Positions 10,562 to 22,200 of a DNA stretch of 64,000 nt are shown here, one piece after another. The notes below the pieces were generated by a model. That model was given only the letters and a program-made list of their open reading frames with translations. It was not told the origin of the DNA and did not search any database. The number at the start of each line of letters is the position of its first letter. Position 1 is the first letter of the stretch. The position numbers and the translations under genes are program-made. The DNA comes from Tricholoma matsutake (taxonomy: Eukaryota; Basidiomycota; Agaricomycetes; Agaricales; Tricholomataceae): contig AP026548.1 in NCBI GenBank assembly GCA_026075535.2, forward strand, positions 4,836,001 to 4,900,000, read 5' to 3'.

Positions 10562-11907
10562 CTAGGGTCTTGATTCTGGGAATCTCTCCAATGCTTCCTT
10601 TTCAAATATCCATTGGTACTCCCTGTACTGTTTGGGGAGTAGTTCATTGAGGGTCTTTTGTTCGGGGTCTCCTTCCTTCTTGTGTGTCAGGTGTTGTGAG
10701 ACCGATGTTTTTGCCCTGATCCAGATATTTTGTCCATAAGCATATCGCGGTGATCCTTTTGCCTTTACGATCTGAGAGATTGTCTTCATCATCTGAGAAT
10801 ATCCGTATCTTGGCTCGTCATATTCCTCTGTCAGTGGTGTCCTAGCTGGTTCGAATATTCCAATGATGGGTTCTCCTTGGATGTAGGCAACCAGTAGCTC
10901 GTCATCTTCAATCTTTAGTTCAGATATCTCTTTCAGCTGTTCTGTTGCCTGTTCTGTTGCCTGTTCTGTTGCCTGTTCGTGGTTTGCCTGTGCTGGGTTT
11001 TCCTTCCCAGTGTCTTCTTCATCTTGTGGCCCAATGGGCTCTGCATCTTGAAGAGTCATGACTGCGATCTCTTCATCTTCCACTTCTTCAATTGTTGCTC
11101 TCCTCATTTTGGTGGGTGTCTTGCCCCCTTCCCATTTAGTTTGGAGTGCTTCTCCCATCTCTTTTGCTTTAGCGGCAATTCTTTGGCATAGTGCTAGCCA
11201 TTCCTCACTTGCCAGTTTCTTTTTGCTTTAGTGGCTATGCGGTGCCATGTAAGTCACTCTTCTTCTTTTGCCTTTGTCTTGAGGCCCATCTTTTCTTTTG
11301 CTTGGGCGACCATCCTTTGGGCCCATGCCCATTTCTCCTCTCTTGTCATTTCTTTGAAGGGCTTCCCTTCTTCTTTGGCCATTCTCTGGCACCAAGCCAG
11401 ATGTTCGTCGTCGGGTTTCTCCATTTGCACCCTCCTGATGAGGGTTTTCCCTTTCCCAAATGAGAATTCTGGGTGGGTTCTGTCGGTCGTTCAGAATTGG
11501 AAGGTTCCAATTCTCCAGTCGATTACTGGATTGATTCTTCTGAGCCATGGCAGACCCAGGATAATCGATTCTTTCCCCAATCCTGCAATGAGGAAGGTTG
11601 TCGGGAACGATCTTCCGTTGATCATTAAGAATCCTTTGGCATAATGGGAAATCTCCCCTTTCTTGTTCGGGGTTCCATCCATGTTCTTGACCCTGATTGT
11701 CTTTTCCAGGGGGTGTAATTCGAATCTGCCACTTTTTGCGAATTCATGGCTCATGAATATTCCTCCTGCTCCTGAGTTGAGTAGGGCTTTGGTTTCAACG
11801 GCTTTCCCTCTGCCTGCTCCTAGCACTTTGACATCTAAATGCAGAGATTGATTCTTCAAAGTGGCTAGTAGTACAGAGCAGACAGAGAGTTTGGTGGTAC
11901 CTGGCAT
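10562..11907 (-). pseudogene. Gypsy C protease and linker to RT
   Basis: The protease domain is in the 138-codon open frame 11907-11491. The flap-side and hydrophobic strands are recognisable (AKGFLMING, ILGLPWL), but the catalytic motif reads LLNSGAGG rather than LLDSGA (codon 11776-11778), another Asp-to-Asn change fitting CpG loss. Downstream, 11158-10562 is an acidic spacer with three in-frame copies of ATEQ (12-bp repeats near 10937-10975) and a conserved stretch QYREYQWIFEKEALERFP just before RT. A low-complexity Glu/Lys/Arg region between them (11490-11160) is frameshifted. Confidence 0.75.
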
Positions 11908-11924
11908 CGAGGCAGGCCACCTCT

Positions 11925-12775
11925 TTAAAAACCCTCATCTCCTATTAAGGCAAGAGCTTTCTCCTTTCCTTCTTCATCAAGTTCTTTCATGATTGCCCAG
12001 ATCTTCGAGTAGGCTTCTTTGCCTTTCTTCTTCGGGAATGACCAATTTTTGGTCCTCGTCTCCCCTTTCTTATGTTTGGTCGCTCTGTGTCCTGGTTGGT
12101 GGCACACAAAGCATAATCCCTTCTTCATATGCTCAATCCTCTCTTGATTGGAGAGTCGGTTAATCTCGAGTGGACCTTCCTTCGATTTGGAGCTGGGCAG
12201 CTTCCTTGCTAAGGCCTCTTGTGCCTTCCCAGTTATGGCCTTTGCTCTTCTCCATTGTCCATCATACTTGGAGGCGGCATTGATCATCCCTTCCAACGTG
12301 GTGGGGATTGTTTCCATGTTAAAGACTCTTTCAAGGAGTTTTGGGTTCAGCCCATCCATGAAGAGTTTGATGAGGGCAGTGTCATCATTGATTCCTGCCT
12401 TCTCTCACAGGATTCAGAACTGCGCTATGTAGTCCTCCAGGTCCTGTCCCTGCTTCAATGTTTTCATCTCTGTCCTGGCTCTGCCAGCTTCGTCGATCGG
12501 TGTGAATGCTGTCTTGAGCATCGCTTCGAAGGTTGACCATGTTTCTAGGTCTTCCTTTTCTGCCATGTCTGTGCCCAGGGCACGGCGGTTTCTCCATTCA
12601 TGAATGACAATGCGAAGATGATCTTCTTCTCGTCAGTGTCATAAATTCCATGGTTCACTCTCAGATAGAGTTTTACTTCTTGTAAGAACTTTGCAGTTCT
12701 GGTTTGGTCCCCTGTGAAGTCAGAGGGGGTTCGTATTCTGATCTCTTTGGTCAATGCAGTGGGTTCGGTAGACAT
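11925..12775 (-). pseudogene. Gypsy C gag
   Basis: Two open segments, 12775-12545 and 12359-11925, together cover a retrotransposon gag. The N-terminal part has the typical KIIFALSFMNGETA-WAQTW pattern of the Retrotrans_gag domain. The C-terminal part carries a zinc-knuckle-like CFVCHQPGHRATKH, in which the fourth ligand is His rather than Cys. A frameshift near 12540-12400 separates the two. The start at 12775 (MSTEPTALTKEI) is the first good ATG after the leader. Confidence 0.8.
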
Positions 12776-13761
12776 GTTGGTGTTGTCATTGGATAGGGAG
12801 AATGGATCTCGTTCTGGGGTTTCTTCTTTATCGACAGATCTAAAATCCTCTTCATTGAGGTATCGGGGTTCTTCATCACTGGTTCTTTTTGAGAACCACT
12901 TCTGTGCTGGTTCCGAGTATCATACTAGTCAACCCTGGTATCTATACCATGGGGTTCTTCCTGATGTCATGATCTGTTCCTTGCCCACTCGGAACCCGCA
13001 ACCTTCCAATCTTTTCTGCTTTTCCTAACTCAACTCCTACCGCCTTCGTTCTGGCCCCCTTGCACTGCCCACACTGCTGTGCACCAGGCCGCCATGTACA
13101 GCAACCATGGCTGCCTTCCAAGGCTGCCGTCTAGTTTTGCAAATTTGACTACGGATTCCTGTGCGGCCTCCGCTAGGCAATTTATCTATGCAGTTGAGAC
13201 ACTGCCACAGTTTCCATTTCCGTTCTGCTCTTGTTCCGGACTCTAGTATTTAAGCTTAGTTAGTTTCGCTTTGTATTCCTCAGTTTGTATATCGACATAG
13301 ACTCGACTTTACCCTGTCAATCTAAAACCTCCTTCTACTCCAACTCCTGACCTCTAAGAGTCTGAACTCCATTCGACTCAACCTCTAGTTCCCCTCTGAA
13401 GTTCTAGTCTCATCTGAACTTAACCTAAGTCCCTCCGTACTCCTTCCTGCATTTACCCGCACTCTCCTGCTCCTATCTCTAAAACCTCTACCCGAAATTA
13501 GGACACCAGACGAGGTGAAGGGCGCAGCTTCTTACAAGCTGAAGCCAAGTCCTTTTCGTTACCCATCCGCATAATCCACTATGACCCAACAATCTTCCGC
13601 TCTCAAACACCCGCTGGGTCCGACCGGATTCCAACGAACCCTTTTGGATCAGTTCTTAACACCTGATGATGATGCTCTGGTTGGAGGTCTGTCTGGGCTT
13701 TGTCTGAAAGACATTGTGTCTGCACCTAGGTAGGTGGACTTCGTAGATCAGCTTGACCCTT
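12776..13761 (-). other. Leader region of gypsy C, no ORF
   Basis: About 990 bp lie between the 5' LTR and gag. I find no supported ORF or clear tRNA primer site; on the minus strand the sequence next to the LTR begins AAGGGTCAAGCTGATC. The stretch 13250-13500 is pyrimidine-rich on the plus strand (repeated CTCCT/CTAAC words). Confidence 0.5.
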
Positions 13762-14400
13762 TGTTAAGACTATAGGTCTTAACTCAGCCTGATTGTAATT
13801 GGGTTCTGTTCGGGACTTGGTGCTTCCTAAGTTGACATGGCTATCCGTACTCAGATGCTTTCTGAGTAGACCGTTGGTTCATGTATCACAGTTGGAGGCT
13901 TTCGAACTGTTGAGTTTGGGTTGATCACAGCTAGAGACTTTCTAGACTGTCGAGTGTTCTGGTTGAGTCTAAGACCGTTGGTTGAATTAGGTCAAGCTAA
14001 GGAATACAGGCAGTATTACTGTAGCTTATATATGGTTCAGAGATGTCTATCGTCCAATCGGAATACGAGATCCTTGTCAAGTAATAATAGAAAGAACAAT
14101 AGAACAATAAGCCTCATGCCTACCATGAGGCATCCGATGTCACAGAGTGCTGCAGTGCAGCATGTCAAAGAACAATAGAAGATAAGCCTCATGCCAAGCA
14201 TGAGGCGTCCGACGTCACGGATCCGATGTCCAGGGTCCGATGTCAAGGGATGCTGTGGCGCAGCATGTCAAATGGTGGGAGTTAGGCATCAAAGTGTCTC
14301 CCGTCAGAATGAGTCAAGTCAAATGTGAAGGAAAAATGAAGCACCTGGTCTTGCCGGCGTATGTCTGGTTGTCCTGGGTTATGATAACAAAATTGTAACA
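13762..14400 (-). repeat. 5' LTR of gypsy C
   Basis: This 639-bp LTR is the partner of 5695-6258, with identical ends (TGTTAAG...GTAACA on plus). It keeps both hairpin subrepeats (near 14110-14130 and 14185-14205), like the LTR of element A, so the shorter 3' LTR is the derived state. Confidence 0.92.
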
Positions 14401-15680
14401 TGCACTGTCACACCAGAATCAATGATAAAAGGATGATTGTCCAGTGAAAGTTATGATTGATGAGCCTGGTTGAGAGGTTCAACTGAAAGCATGTCCTCAG
14501 TAGTCCTGGACATGTGTTGGTGCCAGTCAATAGTGGTGGAAGCCTCCTCCTCAATAACAAGCCACCCATCATACTCGATCTCCTCAATAGCTCCTGTGGG
14601 AATTGGATCAGAAGCAAGACCTGCAAACTCAGGATGAGGGGTGATGGATGGGATAGGCTCAGGATCCGCCATGACCATGAATGCACGCCCATTGACATCC
14701 TTCACCATGATTGGAATTTTAGGAGCCGTGGTACCCACCGATTTCTTCTCAAGTGCCAACTTTCATGCTGCTTTAGATTCATCAATGGTCTTCCCAGCCA
14801 TACCCCCACCTGGTTTGATACAATACTCTGTGGTATGTCCAGTTCATTTACAAGTAGGGTTTCCACAAGTAGGGACATTGGGCGTTTTGTTGGGTTTGAC
14901 CCGAGTGGTGAGTGCAACGGGGTAATGAAAGGTATGATGTTGATCATTCTCGAGGAGAGATTGTTCATTTTCCAGGAACAGGCGGATATCTTTTGACCTG
15001 TATGGAGAGCTAGGAGTTGAGGTGGCAATGTCACAAGAAATGATGGAATGCATGTGAGGGAAATTGTCGCTAAGGGAATTTAAGAGGGTGATGCAGCAGA
15101 GGAGATCAGCCTTAATGTCACCCATAGCAAAAGCTTGTTTGATGAGAGTGCAGATCTTTTCAGCAGTTTCAGGAAGTGGGGTGTCCTTTGTGCACTGTAA
15201 TGAAAGCGCCTGCTGGAGTAATTGGACCTGATGAACTGGTCCTTCTTTCTGGTGACAATTTTTGAGAGTCGTCCAATTTTCATTGGGGCCCTTTGTGATG
15301 TCAATAAATGGGTGTTCAGACAGGGAAATACTTGAAGCAAGGAATGCATAGGCCAGGTGCAAATTAGCTTTCCAGTTAGCAAGTGCATGCAGCTCTGAAG
15401 AAGGGGGTGAGATGATATCTCCTGTCACATATTCATAGAGGCCATTTAGCGAGAGCGCAATAGTGATCTCCTCGCACCACTCTTTGTAGTTAGACTTTAA
15501 TTTGTCAAGCTTTTCCCCTGAATATTGGACAGACAATTTAATAGGGGAAATGGACAGGGGGGTGCTTTCAGTGGTCATGATTAGAAATTGGGAGGTGCAG
15601 GATGAGGTGAGTGGCAAGTAGGGCAATGTCAAGAGACAAAGAGAAAAGGAGATGGATTGGGGAGTCGATGCATGATCCAA
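14401..15680 (-). pseudogene. Copia B gag and start of protease
   Basis: The minus-strand frame from 15680 (or the better ATG at 15578, MTTESTPLS) encodes a Ty1/copia gag: KLKSNYKEWCEEITIALSL, then a long helical region with LLQQALSLQCT and a single CGNPTCK cysteine pair near 14860. After a frameshift near 14840 it reaches IIDSGVTVH, the copia protease active site (DSG) near 14415. It is cut there by gypsy C and continues at 5694. The first 34 codons before 15578 are hydrophobic and may not be coding. Confidence 0.8.
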
Positions 15681-15709
15681 GATCTAGATGATCAAACTGA
15701 TCAAGGGTG

Positions 15710-15998
15710 TGACATATATGAACATCGAGTGGCTAGGAATATTTCTACCTTCGTCTAAATGCAATGAGAGTGGCCCATTACCTGTAGAAAATCAACCTAG
15801 AATAGACAAGGCTAAAACTCAGTCCTTGTATAAGCAACTCAGGTACAAACTGTACTGTACCTAGAATAGACAAGGCCCAACTAAGGTACAGTAAGTAACT
15901 CTGGCAAAGCAACACTCTAAGATAATACTCACCTCAGTCCTTGTATAAGCAACTGAGGTGGCAGGTAATGTATCTAGATATATATATATGTTCAGTCA
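15710..15998 (-). repeat. Candidate 5' LTR of copia B
   Basis: A 289-bp stretch upstream of gag starts TGACATATATGAAC and ends TATGTTCAGTCA, so its ends form an imperfect inverted repeat of TG..CA type. It contains two copies of CTCAGTCCTTGTATAAGCAAC. The partner LTR would be left of the window, so this cannot be confirmed. I see no convincing primer-binding site next to it. Confidence 0.35.
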
Positions 15999-16036
15999 GA
16001 CAAAGAGGGAATGAGAAAGGGAAATGAGGTGTTTGT

Positions 16037-16740
16037 ATGCATCAAAGGGTTGTGCTAAAAATAGCACACACATCAAAAAGTGATGCGTCGTTCCACGGTG
16101 TGTCTCTCAACAGCATCGACACCCAAACAACACCTGCCCCCACCACCATTGACATTAGCACCCAGGCAGCCCTCATGACCCATGAAACAGCCTCACAAAC
16201 CAACAGCACCCCTGAATATTGGTGTGCCACCCCACAAATGGTGCTGCTCAATGACAAACATACCTACTCACTGAAAAATGCGATGACTAGCACCCAAATG
16301 GCTACCACACCCCGGAGATGGCTACCCATGCACCTGACAGCCCACGATGATGTTCTACAGCCCAGCAGACCAAACCAAATGACAATGAGTAAATATGTTC
16401 ATTGGAATGCATTGTTTGCCTGAGGAAACATCTCTGCCAGCCCTACCATCCCAAACAAACATCCAGCAACCCTTCTAAATGACCCAGTCCCCTCCAGCTC
16501 AATCCCCAGCCTCTTGATCCACAACCTGAGCCCACCATAGCTGTCACATCATCCGCAATGCCACCTGCATCTCCCACTGCCACCTCATCACAAACAATGT
16601 TGTCTACACCCAAGGAAGCTCAACATTCACTGGCTGCTTCTCATTTGCTGCCCATGCAGCCCAGCCAACCCCAGCATGCCCCAAAGTGCACAGTGTCAGC
16701 ACCTACAACAGCCCTCAACAACGAACACCAATGGCAATGA
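16037..16740 (+). other. Thr/Pro-rich open frames of unknown nature
   Basis: Two plus-strand frames (16037-16423 and 16558-16740) encode proteins rich in Thr, Pro, Ser, Ala and Gln with no recognisable domain. The sequence is CA-rich and cytosine-biased on plus, which alone favours such frames. Either a fragment of an unknown gene or composition artefact; I favour the latter. Confidence 0.2.
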
Positions 16741-18631
16741 AAAAACAATGTGGTGACGACTACACCACCCCCTAGACCCCCTTGTTCCCCTACCCAGCCC
16801 AGGAAATGGTCTACACCACTTGTCTTGCCCCAGCTCAGCCATAAATGAGCCATTTCACTGCTCCCCACATCTTTACAGCTGACAACAGGTCCCCAACCCC
16901 CACAGCCACCGCTTCACAGCCCCTCCCCTGCAAGCTCTTCACCTCCATGTTTGACCCTGTTACCTGTGCATTTTGACTGGGCAGAAGATGCGCCAAGGAT
17001 ACCAATTGTGCCTAGCTCATACACATGGGACTTGTCTAGTCTGATGACAGGCTATCAACAGGCATTTGGGACCCTACGATGATGGCCAAGGCAACAATGA
17101 ACCCCACCAAATTTTCCATCATCAGCTTGAACATTTTTTTCATTCAGCTCCACCATCTTTCATTCAGTACCAACCTTTTATTACTTGATGACATCCCTCT
17201 GGTATTGGACCAGGCAAACCCATTGTTATGGTTCCCTTTAGCAGAGCACCAGCACCATTTCCAAACCTTGACTGGGACCAGGACCCCTGTCTTGTGAGTT
17301 TGAGTCAGGCCCTTCATGCATTGGGATCAACACCCCCCTGTCAAGTCTTTTAGTAATAATTCAATTTTATATCACCCATAGAATTTTTCTGGTTACACTG
17401 TTTATATTATTTCTATACCTATTGTTTGCATCTTTTTTTTTTTTCATGGCGATGAGGACATCACCTTTTTTGGAGGTGGGCAGATGGAGTAGGGTGTGTG
17501 GGCACCTACTCCAGTAGTCACATGACCACATAGTCAGTAGAGTCACTCCATGTACATAGTCATGCTACACCATCACTATTGCAACACCATAGCTATAGTG
17601 GAGACTCCCAGCACATCTCCAACATGAGCTACAGTATCAGAATGATGGAACATTGTGGAAGATAATCTGGCCTGGCAGATTAGTCCCCACAGTTCTTGTC
17701 CCCAAGGCCAAAAGCATTTTTCCTGATGCAGTGGTTCATAGAAACTAAAAGGGGTAAATGCTTGGTAGTGCTAAGATATAACTTGTTCAGAATCAATGTG
17801 ATCACATGGAATGAGTGACATTCTACAAAATTATAATTGGTATTCAACTTGACAGCATTTTTTTTACATTGTGGCTGCACAGAAGTGTTAAAAAAACACT
17901 TTTCTAGATATTTGTCACCTTACATATTTTATAAGTGATAAGGCTAATGAGCCAATAGGTTTGCAAGCATTGAATCTTGATGTTGTGACCATGCTGTCAC
18001 AACCACAAGTCTGCACATTGAGAAACCTAATGGCAACTTCCACAGTCAGTTTTTTTTTAATGTAAATGTATCAGCACCTGTACATGTGTAGTTTTAATAA
18101 CTCTGTGGGAATAAATTCTCTGAAATTGTGTTGTGAGGAGACTTCAGCAGCAGTCTGTCTGACTGTCACACATTTCATGTGATCACATTGATTCTGAACA
18201 AGATATATCTTATGCTGAGGACTGTTGTCATTATGGGTGCTATGGGTGCTATATAGTGTTGCCACGGCTCCAGCTCTAAGCTGACTTTAGCTGACTGGAA
18301 GCTGCTGGAAGCCAATGCTGAGTTGGTAACTGGCTTAGAATCTAGATCGAGCTGACTCAGCCACTTGAGTTGAAGCTGTTGCTCGACTCCTTGCATCTCT
18401 GGGGTCATGCTTTTTTTGGGACAAACTTTATGTTGCCCTGAGCAGACTTTGTGTCGCTCATCTACCTAGACCCACTATATGTTAGGTCCCAGTGTCAGCA
18501 TTGTATTGCTGACATAGTTCATATACTGTAAGTTGTTTATTTCCCTTTCGATTGTGTGCAGATGTCTGACCATGCTCTCAGTCTGCCTACATCATTGAGC
18601 ACAAGCCTTACCTCACACTCACATGCCTATC
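16741..18631. other. Non-coding AT-rich stretch
   Basis: No supported gene. It holds a 50-bp inverted repeat (17771-17820 and 18164-18213), homopolymer T runs near 17430 and 18050, and at 18410-18480 a segment that recurs near 32008-32072. A short ORF from 18562 (MSDHALSLPT) is cut by the hAT-like element at 18632. Confidence 0.5.
17771..18213. repeat. 50-bp inverted repeat with about 340-bp spacer
   Basis: The left arm 17771-17820 and the right arm 18164-18213 are reverse complements with roughly 90 percent identity over TTGTTCAGAATCAATGTGAT and its surroundings. Sequence outside the arms is unrelated on the two sides. It could be the ends of a small MITE or an inverted duplication; no target duplication is evident. 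Confidence 0.6.
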
Positions 18632-19239
18632 TAGTGTTTGAAGGTCTGGTTTGGTCCAGTTTTTTCCCACTTTGGGCTCAAACCGGAACCGCAACCAGTT
18701 CCATGACATTCCAAAACTATATAAAACCAGACCAAACCGCACGAAACCGGTTTGTTGTGGTTCAACCCAACTCAACTACAACCGGTCATCTACTGACTGT
18801 GGTCGGCCTAAACTGAGTTTATGTAGATTAAATAATAGTATTCTAAACCCAAAATAAAGCTCCTCACAGGCAGGGGCTTGTGAGCAAGCATGTAGGTAGC
18901 ACAATAAATAAAAAATAGACCCCCTACCTTGCAGGATGTGCAAGGGAAGGGGGAATGTATCAAACGAATGAAAAAAAACCCTCCTGCACTTGAAGTGGGG
19001 AGGGGTGTTGTTGTCGTCCATCCATCACCAGTGTCCCTCGTTGTTGTTGTTGTCATCCCTCTCCATTGTTGTCATGGTCGTTCCTCTCTGTTGTTGTCCC
19101 TCCATTGTTACTATGTTACTATATTGATATCTACCTACGCTACATAAGTAGCTAAGGACATACTGAGAAGTAAGCCTCGATAGACCAAGTAATGAACATA
19201 AGTGAATAACTAAATGGTGCAAGTGGGGTAGCATCAAAA

Positions 19240-22200
19240 CCTCATTGAGGAAAGCTTGCCACCACTGCAGTGCAAAGTACACTGTGATGAGCAATGTGAT
19301 ATATACAAGAATAATGAGAAATCAGAAGCTGGCTCTAGCAGCTGCAACACGCTGAACTTGTCCCCAAATATGACCAGCGAGACAAATTGAGTGAACATGC
19401 CATTCTAAAACAATGGAGTGGATGTCACGAGAAAGCTGGGTGGAGGGAAATAGGAATGAGCCAAGTGTTGGCTGCTCGAATCCTAGTAGTTTTGTAATGT
19501 CAGGGATCCGGCCAAGGTAGAAGGCAGAATGGTGTAGTGGCCATATAACACTGTCATCAGAGAAAAGGGACTTAGCTGCTATAATGAGGTGTTGCACTAC
19601 TTCGTGGGACAGCAGGTGCTTATCAACCATATCCTGACACTTGTCTTCTGTGAATTCCACCACAGCGGAGAGACTGCTAGATCATAGTTCAGCAAAATAC
19701 AGGCATTCGATGAAGATGTGATGATCATCCTCCGGAATGTCAATGCAGCCAAGATGACATTGATGGGAGTCGATCAAATGTTGGGATTGAAGACGTGTCG
19801 CTGTGGGAAGCTGTCCTGAGCATGAGTAAAGTTGAACAAGTGCAGAGTAACAAGATAGGGAGCATAAATATGGATATGATGGGGGAGGGGTAGGGTCATA
19901 GGTGGAACAAACTAATCAAAGGCCATGGGTAAGCTCCAGTTCACGAGAGCTTCAGGTTGAGAGCAAAAGGTCAGTAAAGCCATGTATGTTAGACTTGATC
20001 CACCCATCAGCCAAAGTGAAAAAAGTGAAACGGTCCATGAAGAAAGTGGGGAGAGGAGCATGATGTAAGTGGGGATGGATGTTTTGAGATTTGGAAGCGT
20101 AGTGGTCTGCAGATGCATTGAGAACAGATGGGATAGACGACTCAGCCGAGTGACCCTTTGTATAAAGGATAGTCACCTGTCATGAATCCAGGAGTTAAAA
20201 TATCCATTTATAGTAAGATCAACCATTCATGTGTCGAAGACAGGCATCAATATTAGCTGAAGTTTGACTGTCGTCGATGAGTCTAGTGGAGTTGAGATGG
20301 TCAGTATATATCATGGTGGAGTCATTCTGAGAATCCGAGAGAACAAGACCACCAATGATTCCAATAAGCTCACCATGGAGGATAGATATGTTGTGGCCGA
20401 GGAGTTTCATGACAATGGTGTGTGGGCCCATGATTGCAGAAGTGACCAACTTGTCATCTAGAGGGCCAGCAGATGCAGGGATCATAGAACCATCAGTTTC
20501 CCAAAGTTGGGTACCCAGGGATACTTCAGTGGGGGGGAAGAGGTCAGCTGATGCAATGGATAGAATAGAATTCTCAGCTCATTGCTGTCTAAGAGGACGA
20601 GAGAGTAGCAGGTCAGCTGGACCAGAGTAAAGCACACCAATCTGGGCCTGAGAGAAAAAGTTTTTGATTAAGTTCCAATTCTTCTTTTGTGCGCTTGACC
20701 AATTTCCAGGTGGGAGGGCCCTAACAATAAAGGTGGTGAGATTTGAGGAATTTACTGTCCAGCCACCAATGTGATTTAGCAAACGGAAACCCATGGAGCG
20801 AAGCAAACGAATAGCGTGGCCATTAGGGTGTTCCATTTGGAGGACAGACTCGGATGGTTTGATGAGTGATAAAGCATGTGAAATGGAGCAAAGTCCCTCG
20901 GGGAGATGGCTTTGATCAGTTTGGCAGAGAGTAAGATCGAGTTTAGACATGTGATCCTGTGCAATGATCCATGCAGCAGGAATTGAGCCTAAGAAACAAG
21001 TGAATGACCTTCTCAAGCCCAAGCAATCAAGAGGGTATACGCATCTGTTGATCTGACAAGTCCAATCTGCTAGGGTGATGAGAGCCATCGTCCTATAGGC
21101 CAAGATATGGTGGTTCAGATCCCATGCAAGACCATCAATGGCAATACCAGCATTGATGCATGCCAGTGATGGAAAGTCAAAACCACCAAAAGCTAGGGGT
21201 AGGGTCGATAGCGCAGATGAAGGACAGAAAGGAAATCCCAGACTAGCATGTATGCGTTTCATGATTCTTTGGTCCAATCTGATTGCATCATCATGGAGAA
21301 TCGGTTGGAGGGAGAGTAGTGCTCAACACCTGGAGACAATGTTCTGTGATACAATTTTGCATAAGAGAGTGAAGGGTGTTTGGAATGAGAAGGCGGGGAA
21401 GGAGAAGGAGTCAATGACGTCCACAAGTTCCAAGTAACGGGTCTTGGGATCATCCACCTGGGTTCATAAGAAATTAAACTCATTAGCTGATACTGGAACC
21501 TCATGCTTGGTGATTATCCATGGGTCGATACCCTGGACATTGGAGATTGACTTGAGTGGGAGAGTTTTCGGTAGTACATTTGGGCTATTGAGAACATGTA
21601 GAGTGGTCTTCTCCCACGAGGTCAGCCATCCATACATGAACTGGAAGTGCTCCATGGCCAGAGTAAAGCGCTGAAGAGCTGAAAAGGTTAGAGCTGCAAT
21701 GTACGAGTCATCTGTGGCTTCGGCCATAGTGAAGCGTAGCGAGGCAGCATCATCGGGGAGATGAGGGTCATTTACCAATTTGGACGTGCTCTGGATGATG
21801 ACACAGTCCAGGTCAGAGGATGCTAAGTCATCCAAATAGCAATGTCCTAGGCTAGTGGTGATCATGGCCTTGAACGGTGACATTGGTCCACCCTGCTTGG
21901 TGATGCCTTCAACTATAATAGGATCAGCGATGCCAAAGGCTGTCTGAGGGAGACATTGTGTAGAGGATTGAGCAGCACGATCAAGTTCTGCTATTGCAGG
22001 TGGTAAACCATAAGCAGTACATGCATCATAAAAGCCTTGGGGAGAAAGATAATCAAAACCTTTCATCTGGTCTTGCTTCAGGAGGTAAAGAGGGGTCTTT
22101 GTATGGTGACTCCATGTCTTCAGCCCGCTGAGGAAACTCATCAGATCACAAGTTTATACACCAGGCTGTGTGGCAACTTGTGTTTCAGGAATGATACCCA

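Larger units (their letters stand above)
5695..14400 (-). mobile_element. Ty3/gypsy element C, full length, nested in copia B
   Basis: This complete minus-strand gypsy element has LTRs at 13762-14400 (5') and 5695-6258 (3') and a perfect 5-bp target duplication TGCAC at 5690-5694 and 14401-14405. When it is removed with one duplication copy, the copia B protease frame joins cleanly: the DSG motif before it, then the sequence continuing at 5694. The internal order on the minus strand is a leader, gag, protease, RT/RNase H, integrase, chromodomain and an extra zinc-knuckle ORF. A solo LTR (8083-8746) interrupts its integrase. It is a relative of element A in opposite orientation. Confidence 0.95.

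Noticed and set aside
18776..19294. Hydrophobic ORFs near the left hAT arm and the LINE 3' end
   Set aside because: They cross the hAT/LINE junction and simple repeats, so cannot be a gene.
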